DNA from: Variovorax paradoxus
GTDB taxonomy: Bacteria; Pseudomonadota; Gammaproteobacteria; Burkholderiales; Burkholderiaceae_C
Direction of reading: 5' to 3'
NCBI RefSeq assembly: GCF_024734665.1
Contig: NZ_CP102931.1
Span: 6,831,501 to 6,895,500, forward strand
DNA: 64,000 nucleotides
The translations under genes were made by a program, and so were the position numbers. Under the pieces are notes generated by a model. It worked only from the letters and a program-made list of their open reading frames with translations. It ran no database searches and was not told the DNA's origin. How positions within the stretch are numbered: position 1 is the first letter of the stretch; each line of letters begins with the position of its first letter. Shown here one piece after another: positions 34,681 through 42,963 of the stretch.

Positions 34681-36119
34681 GCCGCCTGCGCTTCCGGTGC
34701 CGGTTCCACGCGTCGTGAGAGCGCATACCAGTCGACCTTGCGCGTCACCAGCATCAGCGTGGCCAGCATGCCGAAGATCAGCAGCGCGCCGAGCAGCAGT
34801 GCGTTGCTCTCGGAAGCCAGCAGGCCGTAGAGCGCGCCATAGAGCAGCGCCGCGAAGGCGCCGAAGGACAGGCCGCGCCGCCAGCCTCCCAGCACCGCGC
34901 TGAAGTACACGGCCAGCAGCGCAACGCTCGCCGTGGCAGCGCCCGCATACGCCATCCAGAACGCGAACTTCTCCGACAGCGCAAGCAGCAGCAGGAAGAA
35001 CAGCGCGATCGACAGGCCGACCAGGCCGTACTGGATCGGATGCAGGCGCAGCTTGCGGAACAGTTCGAACATGAAGGCGGCCATCAGCACCAGCCCGATG
35101 AACAGCGCGCCGTACTTGCCGGCGCGCGTGCTCATCGAATAGACGTTGATGGGCTGCGCGAGCGACACGTCGAAGGTCTGCAGCGAGCCCGTGTTCTGAC
35201 GTGCCTGGGTGGTAGCTGCTTCAGCGGCGTTGCTGCGACCTGAGAGACCCGCGCGAACCTGCTCGCGCGCCGAAGTCACGAGCGAAGACACGCGCCAGTG
35301 CGCGTCGAAGCCCTGCGGCGTCACGCTGCGCTCGGCCGCGAGAAAGCGGCCGCCGAAGCTGGGGTGTGCCCAGGGCGAGGTCAGGTGCGCGGTCGTTTCC
35401 TCGGCGATGGGCGCGACGGAGAGCGTGTCCTGCCCGACCAGGCCGAGCTTCATTTCGAACGCGACCGGCGTGTTGGCCTGCCATGCATTGAGCGCTGCGC
35501 CGGTGAGCGGCGCGTGGATGCCGTCTGCAAACCATGCACCGTCGGCCAGGCCCGGCACGCGCTGCTTGAAGCGCAGTGCCTCGCCGCTCATCGTCATCGC
35601 GGGCGAGCCGTCGAGGCCGCGCAGGTCGCTCACGTTGAAGGCGATGAAGGGCGCCTTGAATTCGATGCTCGAGTCGGACTCGCTGTGCGGCACGGCCTTC
35701 GGGTCGAAGGCCGTGAAGCCGCCAGTGAGCGTGGCGTTGAGCGTGTAGAACGGAATCTTGAAGATGCCGCGGTAGCGCTCCTGCGGCGCCATCGTGCCTT
35801 CGATGTGCAGCTTCTCAGGAAACACCACGTGGGCCATTTCCTTGCTGCGCGGCTCCTGGCCGATCACTTTGCCCTGCGCGTCGCGCAGCGGCTCCATCCA
35901 GCGCTCCACATACGGCACCAACAGCAGCGGCCCGACCATCGTCTGGCGGCCCGCGTAGGTGGCGGCGAGCTCGTCGGCCGCTTCGCGCTGGCTCTCGCCG
36001 CGGGCGCGGTTGATCGAGTCGATCTCGCCCAGCGGAATGCACAGGAGCAACAGCAGGAAGAACAGGCCGGCGACCTTGGCCAGCACCGAACTCTGAAGGG
36101 CCTTCAACAACTGAAGCAT
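34677..36119 (-). CDS. creD: Inner-membrane protein CreD
   Basis: CreD is a membrane protein of the CreBC regulon whose expression accompanies changes in cell-envelope integrity and beta-lactam response. The 480-residue protein starts MLQLLKALQSSVLAKVAGLF with a first helix. A large periplasmic domain follows (NRARGESQREAADELAATYAGRQTM, FKIPFYTLNATLTGGFT), and the C-terminal multi-helix region includes KYGALFIGLVLMAAFMFELF and the CreD-typical LHPIQYGLVGLSIALFFLLLLALSE. GAGGAGAG precedes the ATG. It heads an operon with the GH3 and class A PBP genes. Confidence 0.93.
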   Translation of the reverse strand: MLQLLKALQSSVLAKVAGLFFLLLLLCIPLGEIDSINRARGESQREAADELAATYAGRQTMVGPLLLVPYVERWMEPLRDAQGKVIGQEPRSKEMAHVVFPEKLHIEGTMAPQERYRGIFKIPFYTLNATLTGGFTAFDPKAVPHSESDSSIEFKAPFIAFNVSDLRGLDGSPAMTMSGEALRFKQRVPGLADGAWFADGIHAPLTGAALNAWQANTPVAFEMKLGLVGQDTLSVAPIAEETTAHLTSPWAHPSFGGRFLAAERSVTPQGFDAHWRVSSLVTSAREQVRAGLSGRSNAAEAATTQARQNTGSLQTFDVSLAQPINVYSMSTRAGKYGALFIGLVLMAAFMFELFRKLRLHPIQYGLVGLSIALFFLLLLALSEKFAFWMAYAGAATASVALLAVYFSAVLGGWRRGLSFGAFAALLYGALYGLLASESNALLLGALLIFGMLATLMLVTRKVDWYALSRRVEPAPEAQAA

Positions 36120-36167
36120 GGTTTTCTCTCCTCGTCTGTAGCGAAGCCGCGATGCTCGCCGCGCGAT

Positions 36168-36183
36168 CCGAAGGCCGTGTGAA
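36168..36183 (-). promoter_or_regulatory. Degenerate Cre tag facing creD
   Basis: On the leftward strand the sequence reads TTCAC (36183-36179), six bases, then TTCGG (36172-36168). This matches the CreB tag at 8 of 10 defined positions with the exact six-base spacing, about 50 bases before the creD start. Confidence 0.5.
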
Positions 36184-36201
36184 GCGTGCGCGCCGCTTCG
36201 C

Positions 36202-36217
36202 TTCACACAGACTTCAC
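36202..36217 (+). promoter_or_regulatory. Cre tag facing the VIT/exosortase operon
   Basis: TTCAC-ACAGAC-TTCAC is an exact match to the CreB recognition tag TTCAC-N6-TTCAC known from E. coli. It lies 106 bases before the start of the VIT/VWA gene and on that gene's coding strand. Confidence 0.75.
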
Positions 36218-36323
36218 AGAGCCAGGCACGGGTGTTTCCGACTTCAAGAAGCCTTCCAACTGCCTTCTCGTGTGGTGCCGACAGTTGCGGCTGTGCAAGT
36301 TCGCACGGACAAGGACCCCCGCC

Positions 36324-38387
36324 ATGGATGCCCACATCACCACCCCACGTCCCGGCCGCTGGCTCTGGCTCGCCACCGTGAGCCTGGCGACTGCGGGCTT
36401 CATTGCCATGGGCGTGCGCCCGGCGCATGCGCAGGAAGCGCCCGCCGGCCCGCGCCTGAAGACCGAGAGCCCGTATTTCTTCGTGAAGAGCGACGATCCA
36501 TCGGTCGACCGCCTGCCGCTGAAGGGCACCGAGGTCTCGGTGAAGATCTCGGGCGTGATCGCCGACGTGACGGTCACGCAGACCTACCGCAACGAAGGCC
36601 AGCGCGCCATCGAAGCGAAGTACGTTTTCCCCGGCTCGACCAAGGCCGCCGTGAGCGGCCTCAACGTGCGCCTGGCCGACCGGCTCATCACCGCGCAGAT
36701 CCGCGAGAAGCAGCAGGCGCAGATCGAATACGACGCCGCCAAGAAGGAAGGCAAGACCGCCGCGCTGCTCGAGCAGCACCTGCCCAATGTGTTCCAGATG
36801 AATGTCGCCAACATCATGCCGGGCGACGACGTGAAGGTGGAGCTGCGCTACACCGAGCTGCTGGTGCCGCAGTCGGGCAACTACCAGTTCGTGTTCCCGA
36901 CCGTGGTCGGGCCGCGCTACAACTCGCCGCAATCGGAGAACGCGCAAGCCAAATGGGTCGCTCAGCCCACGTTGCCCGCGGGCGTGGCGCCGAGCACCAG
37001 CTTCAGGCTCAAGGCCAGCATCGACACGCCGATGGGCATCAAGGAAATCCGCTCGGCCACGCACACCATCGACGTGAAGAAGAGCGACGAAGACCAGCAC
37101 GCCGACATCGCGCTCAAGGCCGACGGCCGCTCCGCCGACAACCGCGACTTCGTGCTCGACTACCGTCTGGCTGGCGAGAAGATCGAGTCGGGCCTGATGC
37201 TCTACAAGGGCCAGGGCGAGAACGCGGAGAACTTCTTCCTCGCGATGGTCGAGCCGCCCAAGGCCGTGGCCGCCAGCGCCATCTCGCCGCGCGACTACAT
37301 CTTCGTGGTCGACATCTCTGGTTCGATGCACGGCTTTCCGCTCGACACCGCGAAGACGGTGCTCGAACGCCTGATCGGTGGCCTGCGCCCCAGCGACACC
37401 TTCAACGTGCTGCTGTTCTCCGGCAGCAACAAGATGCTCTCGCCCAAGTCGGTGCCGGCCACGCGCGCCAACATCGAGCAGGCGCTTGCCACCATCCAGA
37501 ACTACAGCGGCAGCGGCAGCACCGAACTCATTCCCGCGCTGAAGCGCGCGTACGCCGAGCCCAAGGAAGAGAACGTGTCGCGCTCGGTGGTGGTGGTGAC
37601 CGACGGCTACGTGACGGTCGAGCGCGAAGCCTTCGAGCTTGTGCGCAACAACCTCTCGAAGGCCAATGTGTTCGCCTTCGGCATCGGTTCGTCGGTCAAT
37701 CGCAGCCTGATGGAAGGCATTGCACGCGCCGGCATGGGCGAGCCCTTCATCATCACCGACCCGGTGCAGGCCCCCGAGCAGGCCGCGCGCTTTCGCCGCA
37801 TGGTCGAGTCGCCGGTGCTCACCAGCGTGAAGGCCACCTTTGGCGGGCTCGATGTGTACGACGTGGAACCGCAGGCCCTGCCCGACGTGCTCGGCGAACG
37901 CCCGGTGATCGTGTTCGGCAAATGGCGTGGCGAAGCGAAAGGCCGCGTGATCATCGAAGGCCAGAGCGCCAGCGGCCCGTACCGCCAGGAAGTGCGCATC
38001 GACGATCGCACCCGCCAGGACACCGCCGCGCTGCGCACGCTGTGGGCCCGCCACCGCATCCAGAGCCTGAGCGACCAGGAAACGCTGGAAGGCGGCACGG
38101 CTTTCAAGGAACGCATTACCGAGCTCGGCCTGAAGTACAGCCTGCTCACGCAGTACACGAGCTTCATTGCCGTCGACAAGGTGGTGCGCAACGTGGCACC
38201 GCAAGACAGCGTGGGCGTGAACCAGCCGCTGCCGATGCCGCAGGGCGTGAGCAATCTCGCGCTAGGCGCCGAAGTGCCGAGCACGCCCGAACCCGAATCG
38301 CTCGGCGCCATCGCCGTCGTGCTGTCGATGCTCGCGATGCTGCGCCGCCGCGCGCGCCGCAACGACGCACGTCGTTTCACTGCCTGA
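36324..38387 (+). CDS. VIT/VWA-domain protein with PEP-CTERM-like sorting tail
   Basis: This 687-residue exported protein begins with a signal peptide (LATVSLATAGFIAMGVRPAHAQ). The VIT domain (about 40-170) shows EVSVKISGVIADVTVTQTYRN and ITAQIREKQQAQIEYDAAK. The von Willebrand A domain (about 325-500) has the metal site DISGSMHGFP. The last 40 residues form a sorting signal: TPEPESLG, a hydrophobic stretch (AIAVVLSMLAML), then RRRARR. The next gene encodes an exosortase, presumably its dedicated processing enzyme. I chose the ATG at 36324 because the signal peptide follows it. Confidence 0.88.
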   Translation: MDAHITTPRPGRWLWLATVSLATAGFIAMGVRPAHAQEAPAGPRLKTESPYFFVKSDDPSVDRLPLKGTEVSVKISGVIADVTVTQTYRNEGQRAIEAKYVFPGSTKAAVSGLNVRLADRLITAQIREKQQAQIEYDAAKKEGKTAALLEQHLPNVFQMNVANIMPGDDVKVELRYTELLVPQSGNYQFVFPTVVGPRYNSPQSENAQAKWVAQPTLPAGVAPSTSFRLKASIDTPMGIKEIRSATHTIDVKKSDEDQHADIALKADGRSADNRDFVLDYRLAGEKIESGLMLYKGQGENAENFFLAMVEPPKAVAASAISPRDYIFVVDISGSMHGFPLDTAKTVLERLIGGLRPSDTFNVLLFSGSNKMLSPKSVPATRANIEQALATIQNYSGSGSTELIPALKRAYAEPKEENVSRSVVVVTDGYVTVEREAFELVRNNLSKANVFAFGIGSSVNRSLMEGIARAGMGEPFIITDPVQAPEQAARFRRMVESPVLTSVKATFGGLDVYDVEPQALPDVLGERPVIVFGKWRGEAKGRVIIEGQSASGPYRQEVRIDDRTRQDTAALRTLWARHRIQSLSDQETLEGGTAFKERITELGLKYSLLTQYTSFIAVDKVVRNVAPQDSVGVNQPLPMPQGVSNLALGAEVPSTPEPESLGAIAVVLSMLAMLRRRARRNDARRFTA

Positions 38388-38411
38388 ACAAAACAAAAAG
38401 AGAGAAGAAAA

Positions 38412-39341
38412 ATGTCTTTGGCAACGCTCGCCCACCGCCACCCGCGCATCGTGGACTGGGGCATCCACATCGACCGCACGCCGGCCGCCGGCTGGCTCGG
38501 GTTGCAGTTTCTTGCGCTGATGCCGACCTGGGTCTGGATGGTGCAGCGCATGCGCGACGGCTCCGACGATCCAATGGGCCTGCTGGCATTGGTCGCGCTC
38601 GCGGCACTGACCTGGAACCGCCGGCGCGAACTGCGTGCCTCGCCGCGACTGGGCTGGCTCGCGCTGGCTGGCGCGGGCACCGTGCTCGCGACGCTGCTGC
38701 GCACGGGGCTCGGCTTCGTGCCCGCGCTGCCGCCGCTTGCGGCCGGGCTGGTGGCCGTGCTGGCGCTGGCTTGCGGGCTGCTGGCTTTCCTGCCGCGCCG
38801 CGTGGCGGCGTTTCCGGTGGCCGGCCTTGCGGTGCTGGCGCTGCCGCTGCTGTCGTCGCTGCAGTTCTATGCCGGCTATCCGCTGCGCGTGCTGACGGCC
38901 GAAGTCAGCCGTTGGCTGCTGGCACCGGGTTTCGACGTGGCGCGCGAAGGCACGAGCCTGATGATCGACGGCCGGCTGGTGATCGTCGATGCGCCCTGCT
39001 CGGGCGTGCAGATGGTGTGGCTCGGCTACTTCACGGCCTGTGCCGTCGCGCTGTGGGCGCGCCGCAGCGACCGCGCCTTCATGCGCCGCCTGCCGATGGT
39101 CGGTCTCTTCGTGCTGGCCGGGAACATCGTGCGCAACAGCGTGCTGATTGCCTTCGAAGGCGCTGGCCATCCGCTTGCGCCGTGGGCGCACAACGCGTTG
39201 GGCCTGCTGGTGCTGGCCGTGGTGTGCGGTGCCATCGCCCGCCTCATGGTGCCGGCCCGGTCCGAACCCCAAGCTGCCGAACACCCCATTCCAGGCCTGA
39301 TCACCACCCAAGGAAGCCGCCATGTCGACACCGTTCTTTGA
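38412..39341 (+). CDS. Exosortase family membrane protease
   Basis: This 309-residue protein has eight or more predicted membrane helices and the exosortase active-site triad: Cys in IVDAPCSGVQMVW near residue 197, Arg in AGNIVRNSVLIAFE, and His in APWAHNALGLLVL. It probably cleaves the PEP-CTERM-like tail of the preceding VIT/VWA protein. The subtype cannot be named with confidence. Start ATG follows an A-rich, GAAG-containing leader; its stop lies inside the next gene by 20 bases. Confidence 0.9.
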   Translation: MSLATLAHRHPRIVDWGIHIDRTPAAGWLGLQFLALMPTWVWMVQRMRDGSDDPMGLLALVALAALTWNRRRELRASPRLGWLALAGAGTVLATLLRTGLGFVPALPPLAAGLVAVLALACGLLAFLPRRVAAFPVAGLAVLALPLLSSLQFYAGYPLRVLTAEVSRWLLAPGFDVAREGTSLMIDGRLVIVDAPCSGVQMVWLGYFTACAVALWARRSDRAFMRRLPMVGLFVLAGNIVRNSVLIAFEGAGHPLAPWAHNALGLLVLAVVCGAIARLMVPARSEPQAAEHPIPGLITTQGSRHVDTVL

Positions 39342-39891
39342 GCGCTGGTTTGCAAACCATTTCATCAACCGCATCGGCCACAAGACAGCCTTTGCGCTGG
39401 CGATGGTGCTGTGCGTGCTGTGGTCGGCAACCGCGGCTGTGCGCGCACCGGCCGAACCGGTCGCTGCAGTGATGTCGCACGAATGGCCTGGCGAGTGGGA
39501 TGGAGTTCCGTTGCGCCCGCTGGCCCTGAGCGACGTGGAGCAGCGCTTTGCCGACCGCTTCCCCGGCGCCATCGGCCGCATGACCGACGGCACTCAGACC
39601 CTGGTGATGCGCGAGGTGGCGCAACCCACGCGCATGCTGCACCCGGCGACGGACTGCTACCGCGCGCTGGGCTACCGCATCGAACAGGCGCGCCTGGAAC
39701 GCGACGCGCAGGAGCGCATGTGGCGCTGTTTTGTTGCGCAACGGCACGGTGCACAAAAAATCCGCGTTTGCGAGCGCATCGTCGATGCCCGGGGCACGGC
39801 TTTCACAGACACTTCAAGCTGGTACTGGGCAGCGGCCAGCGGCCAATCCCATGGGCCGTGGCAAGCTGTCGCGGTAGCAAAACCGATCTGA
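39322..39891 (+). CDS. EpsI-like exosortase-associated protein
   Basis: This 189-residue protein has one N-terminal helix (TAFALAMVLCVLWSATAAV) and a periplasmic body. The segment MLHPATDCYRALGYRIEQ resembles the conserved HSPxxCxPxxGW region of EpsI-type partners of exosortases. AAGGAAG precedes the ATG at 39322, which lies within the exosortase coding end. It probably assists the exosortase, but the sequence match is partial. Confidence 0.7.
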   Translation: MSTPFFERWFANHFINRIGHKTAFALAMVLCVLWSATAAVRAPAEPVAAVMSHEWPGEWDGVPLRPLALSDVEQRFADRFPGAIGRMTDGTQTLVMREVAQPTRMLHPATDCYRALGYRIEQARLERDAQERMWRCFVAQRHGAQKIRVCERIVDARGTAFTDTSSWYWAAASGQSHGPWQAVAVAKPI

Positions 39892-39908
39892 CGATCCGAG
39901 AACGTGCC

Positions 39909-41174
39909 TTGAAGAAGATCCTGCGATTCGTGCTCTACGGCCTGCTGGCCTTGGTCATTACGGCGTGTGTAGCTATCTTTTTGATAGTCAAGCTGGCGCT
40001 CGCGCCGGCTGCGGGTGAGTGGAGCACCACGGTGAAGACGGGGCCGCTGAATTTCGAGATCGGCATTCCGACCGCAGTGCGCGTGGCCACCTCGTCGTGG
40101 TTCGCGCCCTACCTCGACGGTCGTTCGCTCGACACCAGCTTCGGCACCGTGCGCTTCGCCTGGAAGCCGGCCGGCGATCTGCTCGAAATGCAGTGCGCCC
40201 CCTGCAGCGCCGAGGTTCCGGCGCTCGGCACCCAGCCGATCCGGGTCGAGCGCCTGATCGCCACCGTGAAGCGCGACGGCAACACGCTCAACGGCACCTT
40301 CGAAGCCACGCCCCAGGGCACTGACACCACCCGGCTGCAAGGCAACTGGGACGGCAGGCTCACGCCGAAGAACATCCATCTGAATGCCAGCGTGCAGGAC
40401 GCGCCCATCGCGCGCTGGTACGCGGTGCTGGTGCCCACCCTGCCCGAGCTGCAGCGCGCACGCATCGGCGGCACGCTGGCGCTGCGCGGCCAGCTCGTGC
40501 TGCCCGAGGCCACTTTTGCGGTGCAGCCCGTCATCAGCCAGTTCACCGTCGAGGGGCTGGGCACCGAGGCCATGCTCAACGCGCGCACCAGCTGCGGCCC
40601 CTCGGCCAAGCTGGCCAACGACAGCTGGCTGGCGCGCGCCGTCATCGCCGCCGAAGACCAGCGCTTCTTCACCCACAGCGGCTACGACCTGACCGAGATC
40701 CTCGCGTCGATCGACAACAACCAGAAGCCAGGCCAGATCCGGCGCGGCGGCAGCACGCTCACGCAGCAGCTGGCCAAGCTGCTGGTGACTGGCAGCGACC
40801 GCACGGCCGAGCGCAAGCTGCGCGAGCTGCTCTACGCGGTCGAGATGGAGCAGACGCTGGGCAAGGCCCGCATCCTGCAGCTGTACCTGGACAACGCGCC
40901 CTGGGGCGGCAACATCTGCGGCGCCGAAGCCGCGGCGCGGCGCTACTTCAAGCGCAGCGCACGCACGCTCGAACCGGCGCAGGCCGTGTGGCTTGCCGCC
41001 ATGCTGCACAAGCCGCAGGCCGTGCTCGAGCAATGGCGGCGCGACGGCCACATCGACGCCGACCGCATCAAGTGGGTTGCCGAGGGCATCCGCGGTATCA
41101 GCCGGAACCAGCGCGAAGCGCTGCTCAAGGGCGTGGCCGCGGCGAAGTTCACGGCGCCGGAGGCCACGCCATGA
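39909..41174 (+). CDS. GT51 peptidoglycan glycosyltransferase with long N-terminal domain
   Basis: This protein of about 421 residues ends in a monofunctional GT51 domain (residues 235-390): AVIAAEDQRFFTHSGYD holds the catalytic Glu, followed by RRGGSTLTQQLAKLL and ILQLYLDNAPWGGNICGAEAAARRYF. No transpeptidase domain follows. Before it come a membrane helix (FVLYGLLALVITACVAIFLI) and about 190 residues of beta-rich sequence I cannot assign. The best start is TTG at 39909; no ATG is near. The next gene overlaps it by four bases. It adds a second glycan polymerase to a locus that already encodes a class A PBP. Confidence 0.85.
   Translation: MKKILRFVLYGLLALVITACVAIFLIVKLALAPAAGEWSTTVKTGPLNFEIGIPTAVRVATSSWFAPYLDGRSLDTSFGTVRFAWKPAGDLLEMQCAPCSAEVPALGTQPIRVERLIATVKRDGNTLNGTFEATPQGTDTTRLQGNWDGRLTPKNIHLNASVQDAPIARWYAVLVPTLPELQRARIGGTLALRGQLVLPEATFAVQPVISQFTVEGLGTEAMLNARTSCGPSAKLANDSWLARAVIAAEDQRFFTHSGYDLTEILASIDNNQKPGQIRRGGSTLTQQLAKLLVTGSDRTAERKLRELLYAVEMEQTLGKARILQLYLDNAPWGGNICGAEAAARRYFKRSARTLEPAQAVWLAAMLHKPQAVLEQWRRDGHIDADRIKWVAEGIRGISRNQREALLKGVAAAKFTAPEATP
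39972..39988. repeat. Dispersed palindrome GCTAT-N7-ATAGY, copy 3 (in coding sequence)
   Basis: GCTAT-CTTTTTG-ATAGT lies inside the GT51 gene, encoding part of its membrane helix. One arm base differs from the consensus; the seven-base spacer is kept. Confidence 0.5.
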
Positions 41175-41941
41175 ACACCATGACACTGAACGTCACCGAC
41201 ATCGAAGCCATCGAGCGCGCCACCATCGCGGCCGTGTCGCCCGACCTGACCGAGGAGCTCGACGGCTGGCTGCTGCCCTTTGCCGGCGGCACCGTGAAGC
41301 GCGCCAGATCAGCCGTGCCGCTGCACCGCAGCGCGGTCGATCACGCAACGCTCGACCGCATCGAAGACCGCTACGACAGCCGCCAGGTCGTGCCCGCGCT
41401 GCGGCTGGCCGACGCACCCTGCTTCGACGGGCTGCGCGCCGAGCTGGAGCGGCGGCACTACATCGGCGACAGCCCGACCTGCGTGCAGATCGGGTCGGTG
41501 CAGCGCATGCGGCAGGTGGTCGCGCCAGGCGGTGCATTGGCCGATGTCGACCGCGCGCCCGACGACGCGTGGTCGGCGCTGTTCCTCGGCGAGGGCTTCG
41601 ATCCGGTGGACGGCGCCCATCGCGTGCGGATGCTGTCGCGGGCCAAGGGCACGCTCTATGCCAGCGTGCGCGAAGGCGGCCGCACGCTGGCGGCCGGCGC
41701 GATGGCGTTCGGGCATGGCTGGGCCAGCGTGCACGGCATGCGCACCGATCAGGCGCAGCGCGGGCGCGGCCTTGCGGGGCGCGTGCTCGCCGGGCTGGCG
41801 CAGGCCGCGTCTGCGCGCGGCTTCGAGCGGGTGTTCCTGCAGGTCGATGCGCACAACCACCCGGCGCTGTCGCTCTACCGCCGGGCGGGCTTCGAGACGC
41901 ATTGGAAGTACAACTACTGGCAGCGCCAGCAGTGGCCTTGA
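41171..41941 (+). CDS. GNAT-family N-acetyltransferase
   Basis: This 256-residue protein resembles two-part GNAT enzymes: an N-terminal acetyl-CoA-like half (EELDGWLLPFAGGTVKRARSAVPL) and a C-terminal catalytic half (WASVHGMRTDQAQRGRGLAGRVLAGL; then HNHPALSLYRRAGFETHWKYNYW). The substrate is unknown. It is coupled to the GT51 gene by an ATGA overlap and is the last gene of the putative exosortase operon, so an envelope substrate is possible. Confidence 0.85.
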   Translation: MNTMTLNVTDIEAIERATIAAVSPDLTEELDGWLLPFAGGTVKRARSAVPLHRSAVDHATLDRIEDRYDSRQVVPALRLADAPCFDGLRAELERRHYIGDSPTCVQIGSVQRMRQVVAPGGALADVDRAPDDAWSALFLGEGFDPVDGAHRVRMLSRAKGTLYASVREGGRTLAAGAMAFGHGWASVHGMRTDQAQRGRGLAGRVLAGLAQAASARGFERVFLQVDAHNHPALSLYRRAGFETHWKYNYWQRQQWP

Positions 41942-41985
41942 CGGGGCGGGTGGCGCGGCAGGCGCGTTAGTGCCACCATGGACGC

Positions 41986-42882
41986 ATGATGAATGCCAAC
42001 CACCACGCCAACCACCCTACCGATCCCGTCGCCACACCGCGCGGCATCGACCACATCGTGGCCGGTGTTTCCACCAGCGACGGCGACGGCGTGAAACTCA
42101 CCCGCGTGCTGCAGCAGCCCCTGCAGAAGCGGCTCGACCCCTACCTGATGCTCGACGCCTTCGGCAGCGACAACCCGGGCGACTACATCGGCGGCTTTCC
42201 CAACCATCCGCACCGCGGCTTCGAGACAGTCACGTACATGATCGCGGGCCGTATGCGCCATCGCGACAGCGAGGGCCACGAAGGACTGCTGGAGAACGGC
42301 GGCGTGCAGTGGATGACCGCCGGCCGCGGCCTCGTGCACAGCGAGCTGCCCGAGCAGGAGGAAGGCCTGATGGAAGGCTTTCAGCTGTGGCTCAACCTGC
42401 CGGCCAAAGACAAGATGCGCGAGCCCTGGTATCGCGACGTCCAGAGCGAAGAAATTCCCGAGTTCACTACCGCTGGCGGCGCACACGTGCGCGTGATCGC
42501 TGGCGCGAGTCACGGCATCGAGGGCGCGGTGCGGCGCGAGCACACCGAGCCGCTGTACCTCGACATCACGCTGCCGCCGGGCGCCGAGTTCGCGCAGCCG
42601 CTGCCGGACGATCACAACGCGCTGGTCTACGTGTTCCGCGAATCGCTGTGGATCGCGGGCAGCGAAATCCCGACGCGGCGCATGGCGATCCTGGCCAACG
42701 ACGCGGGCAGCGACGGCGTGGTGCTGCGCGCCGGCGCAACCAACCACAGCCCGGCGCGCGCGCTGCTCATCGCCGGCAAGCCGCTGCACGAGCCCATCGT
42801 GCAATACGGGCCCTTCGTGATGAACACGCAGGAGCAGGTCAAGCAAGCCGTGCACGATTTCCAGAACGGCAAGCTGGGCTGA
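41986..42882 (+). CDS. Pirin-family protein (cupin)
   Basis: This 298-residue bicupin shows the pirin signature: GGFPNHPHRGFETVTYMIAGRMRHRDSEGHEG with the iron-binding histidines, then GGVQWMTAGRGLVHSE. The C-terminal cupin lacks obvious metal ligands. Pirins can have quercetinase activity or regulatory roles; which applies is unknown. ATG codons at 41986 and 41989 are both possible starts. Confidence 0.9.
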   Translation: MMNANHHANHPTDPVATPRGIDHIVAGVSTSDGDGVKLTRVLQQPLQKRLDPYLMLDAFGSDNPGDYIGGFPNHPHRGFETVTYMIAGRMRHRDSEGHEGLLENGGVQWMTAGRGLVHSELPEQEEGLMEGFQLWLNLPAKDKMREPWYRDVQSEEIPEFTTAGGAHVRVIAGASHGIEGAVRREHTEPLYLDITLPPGAEFAQPLPDDHNALVYVFRESLWIAGSEIPTRRMAILANDAGSDGVVLRAGATNHSPARALLIAGKPLHEPIVQYGPFVMNTQEQVKQAVHDFQNGKLG

Positions 42883-42963
42883 TCGGGCCTGTAGTCGCCC
42901 ACCTACCGAAAGTCGGCATCGGGCACGGGTCCGGCCGCAGCAGGAGCCGCCTAGATTGCGGAC

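Noticed and set aside
34677-38204. A very long leftward open frame of 1175 codons covering creD and the VIT/VWA gene
   Set aside because: Only the first 480 codons from 36119 match CreD. The rest runs antisense to the well-supported VIT/VWA gene and is a GC-rich shadow.
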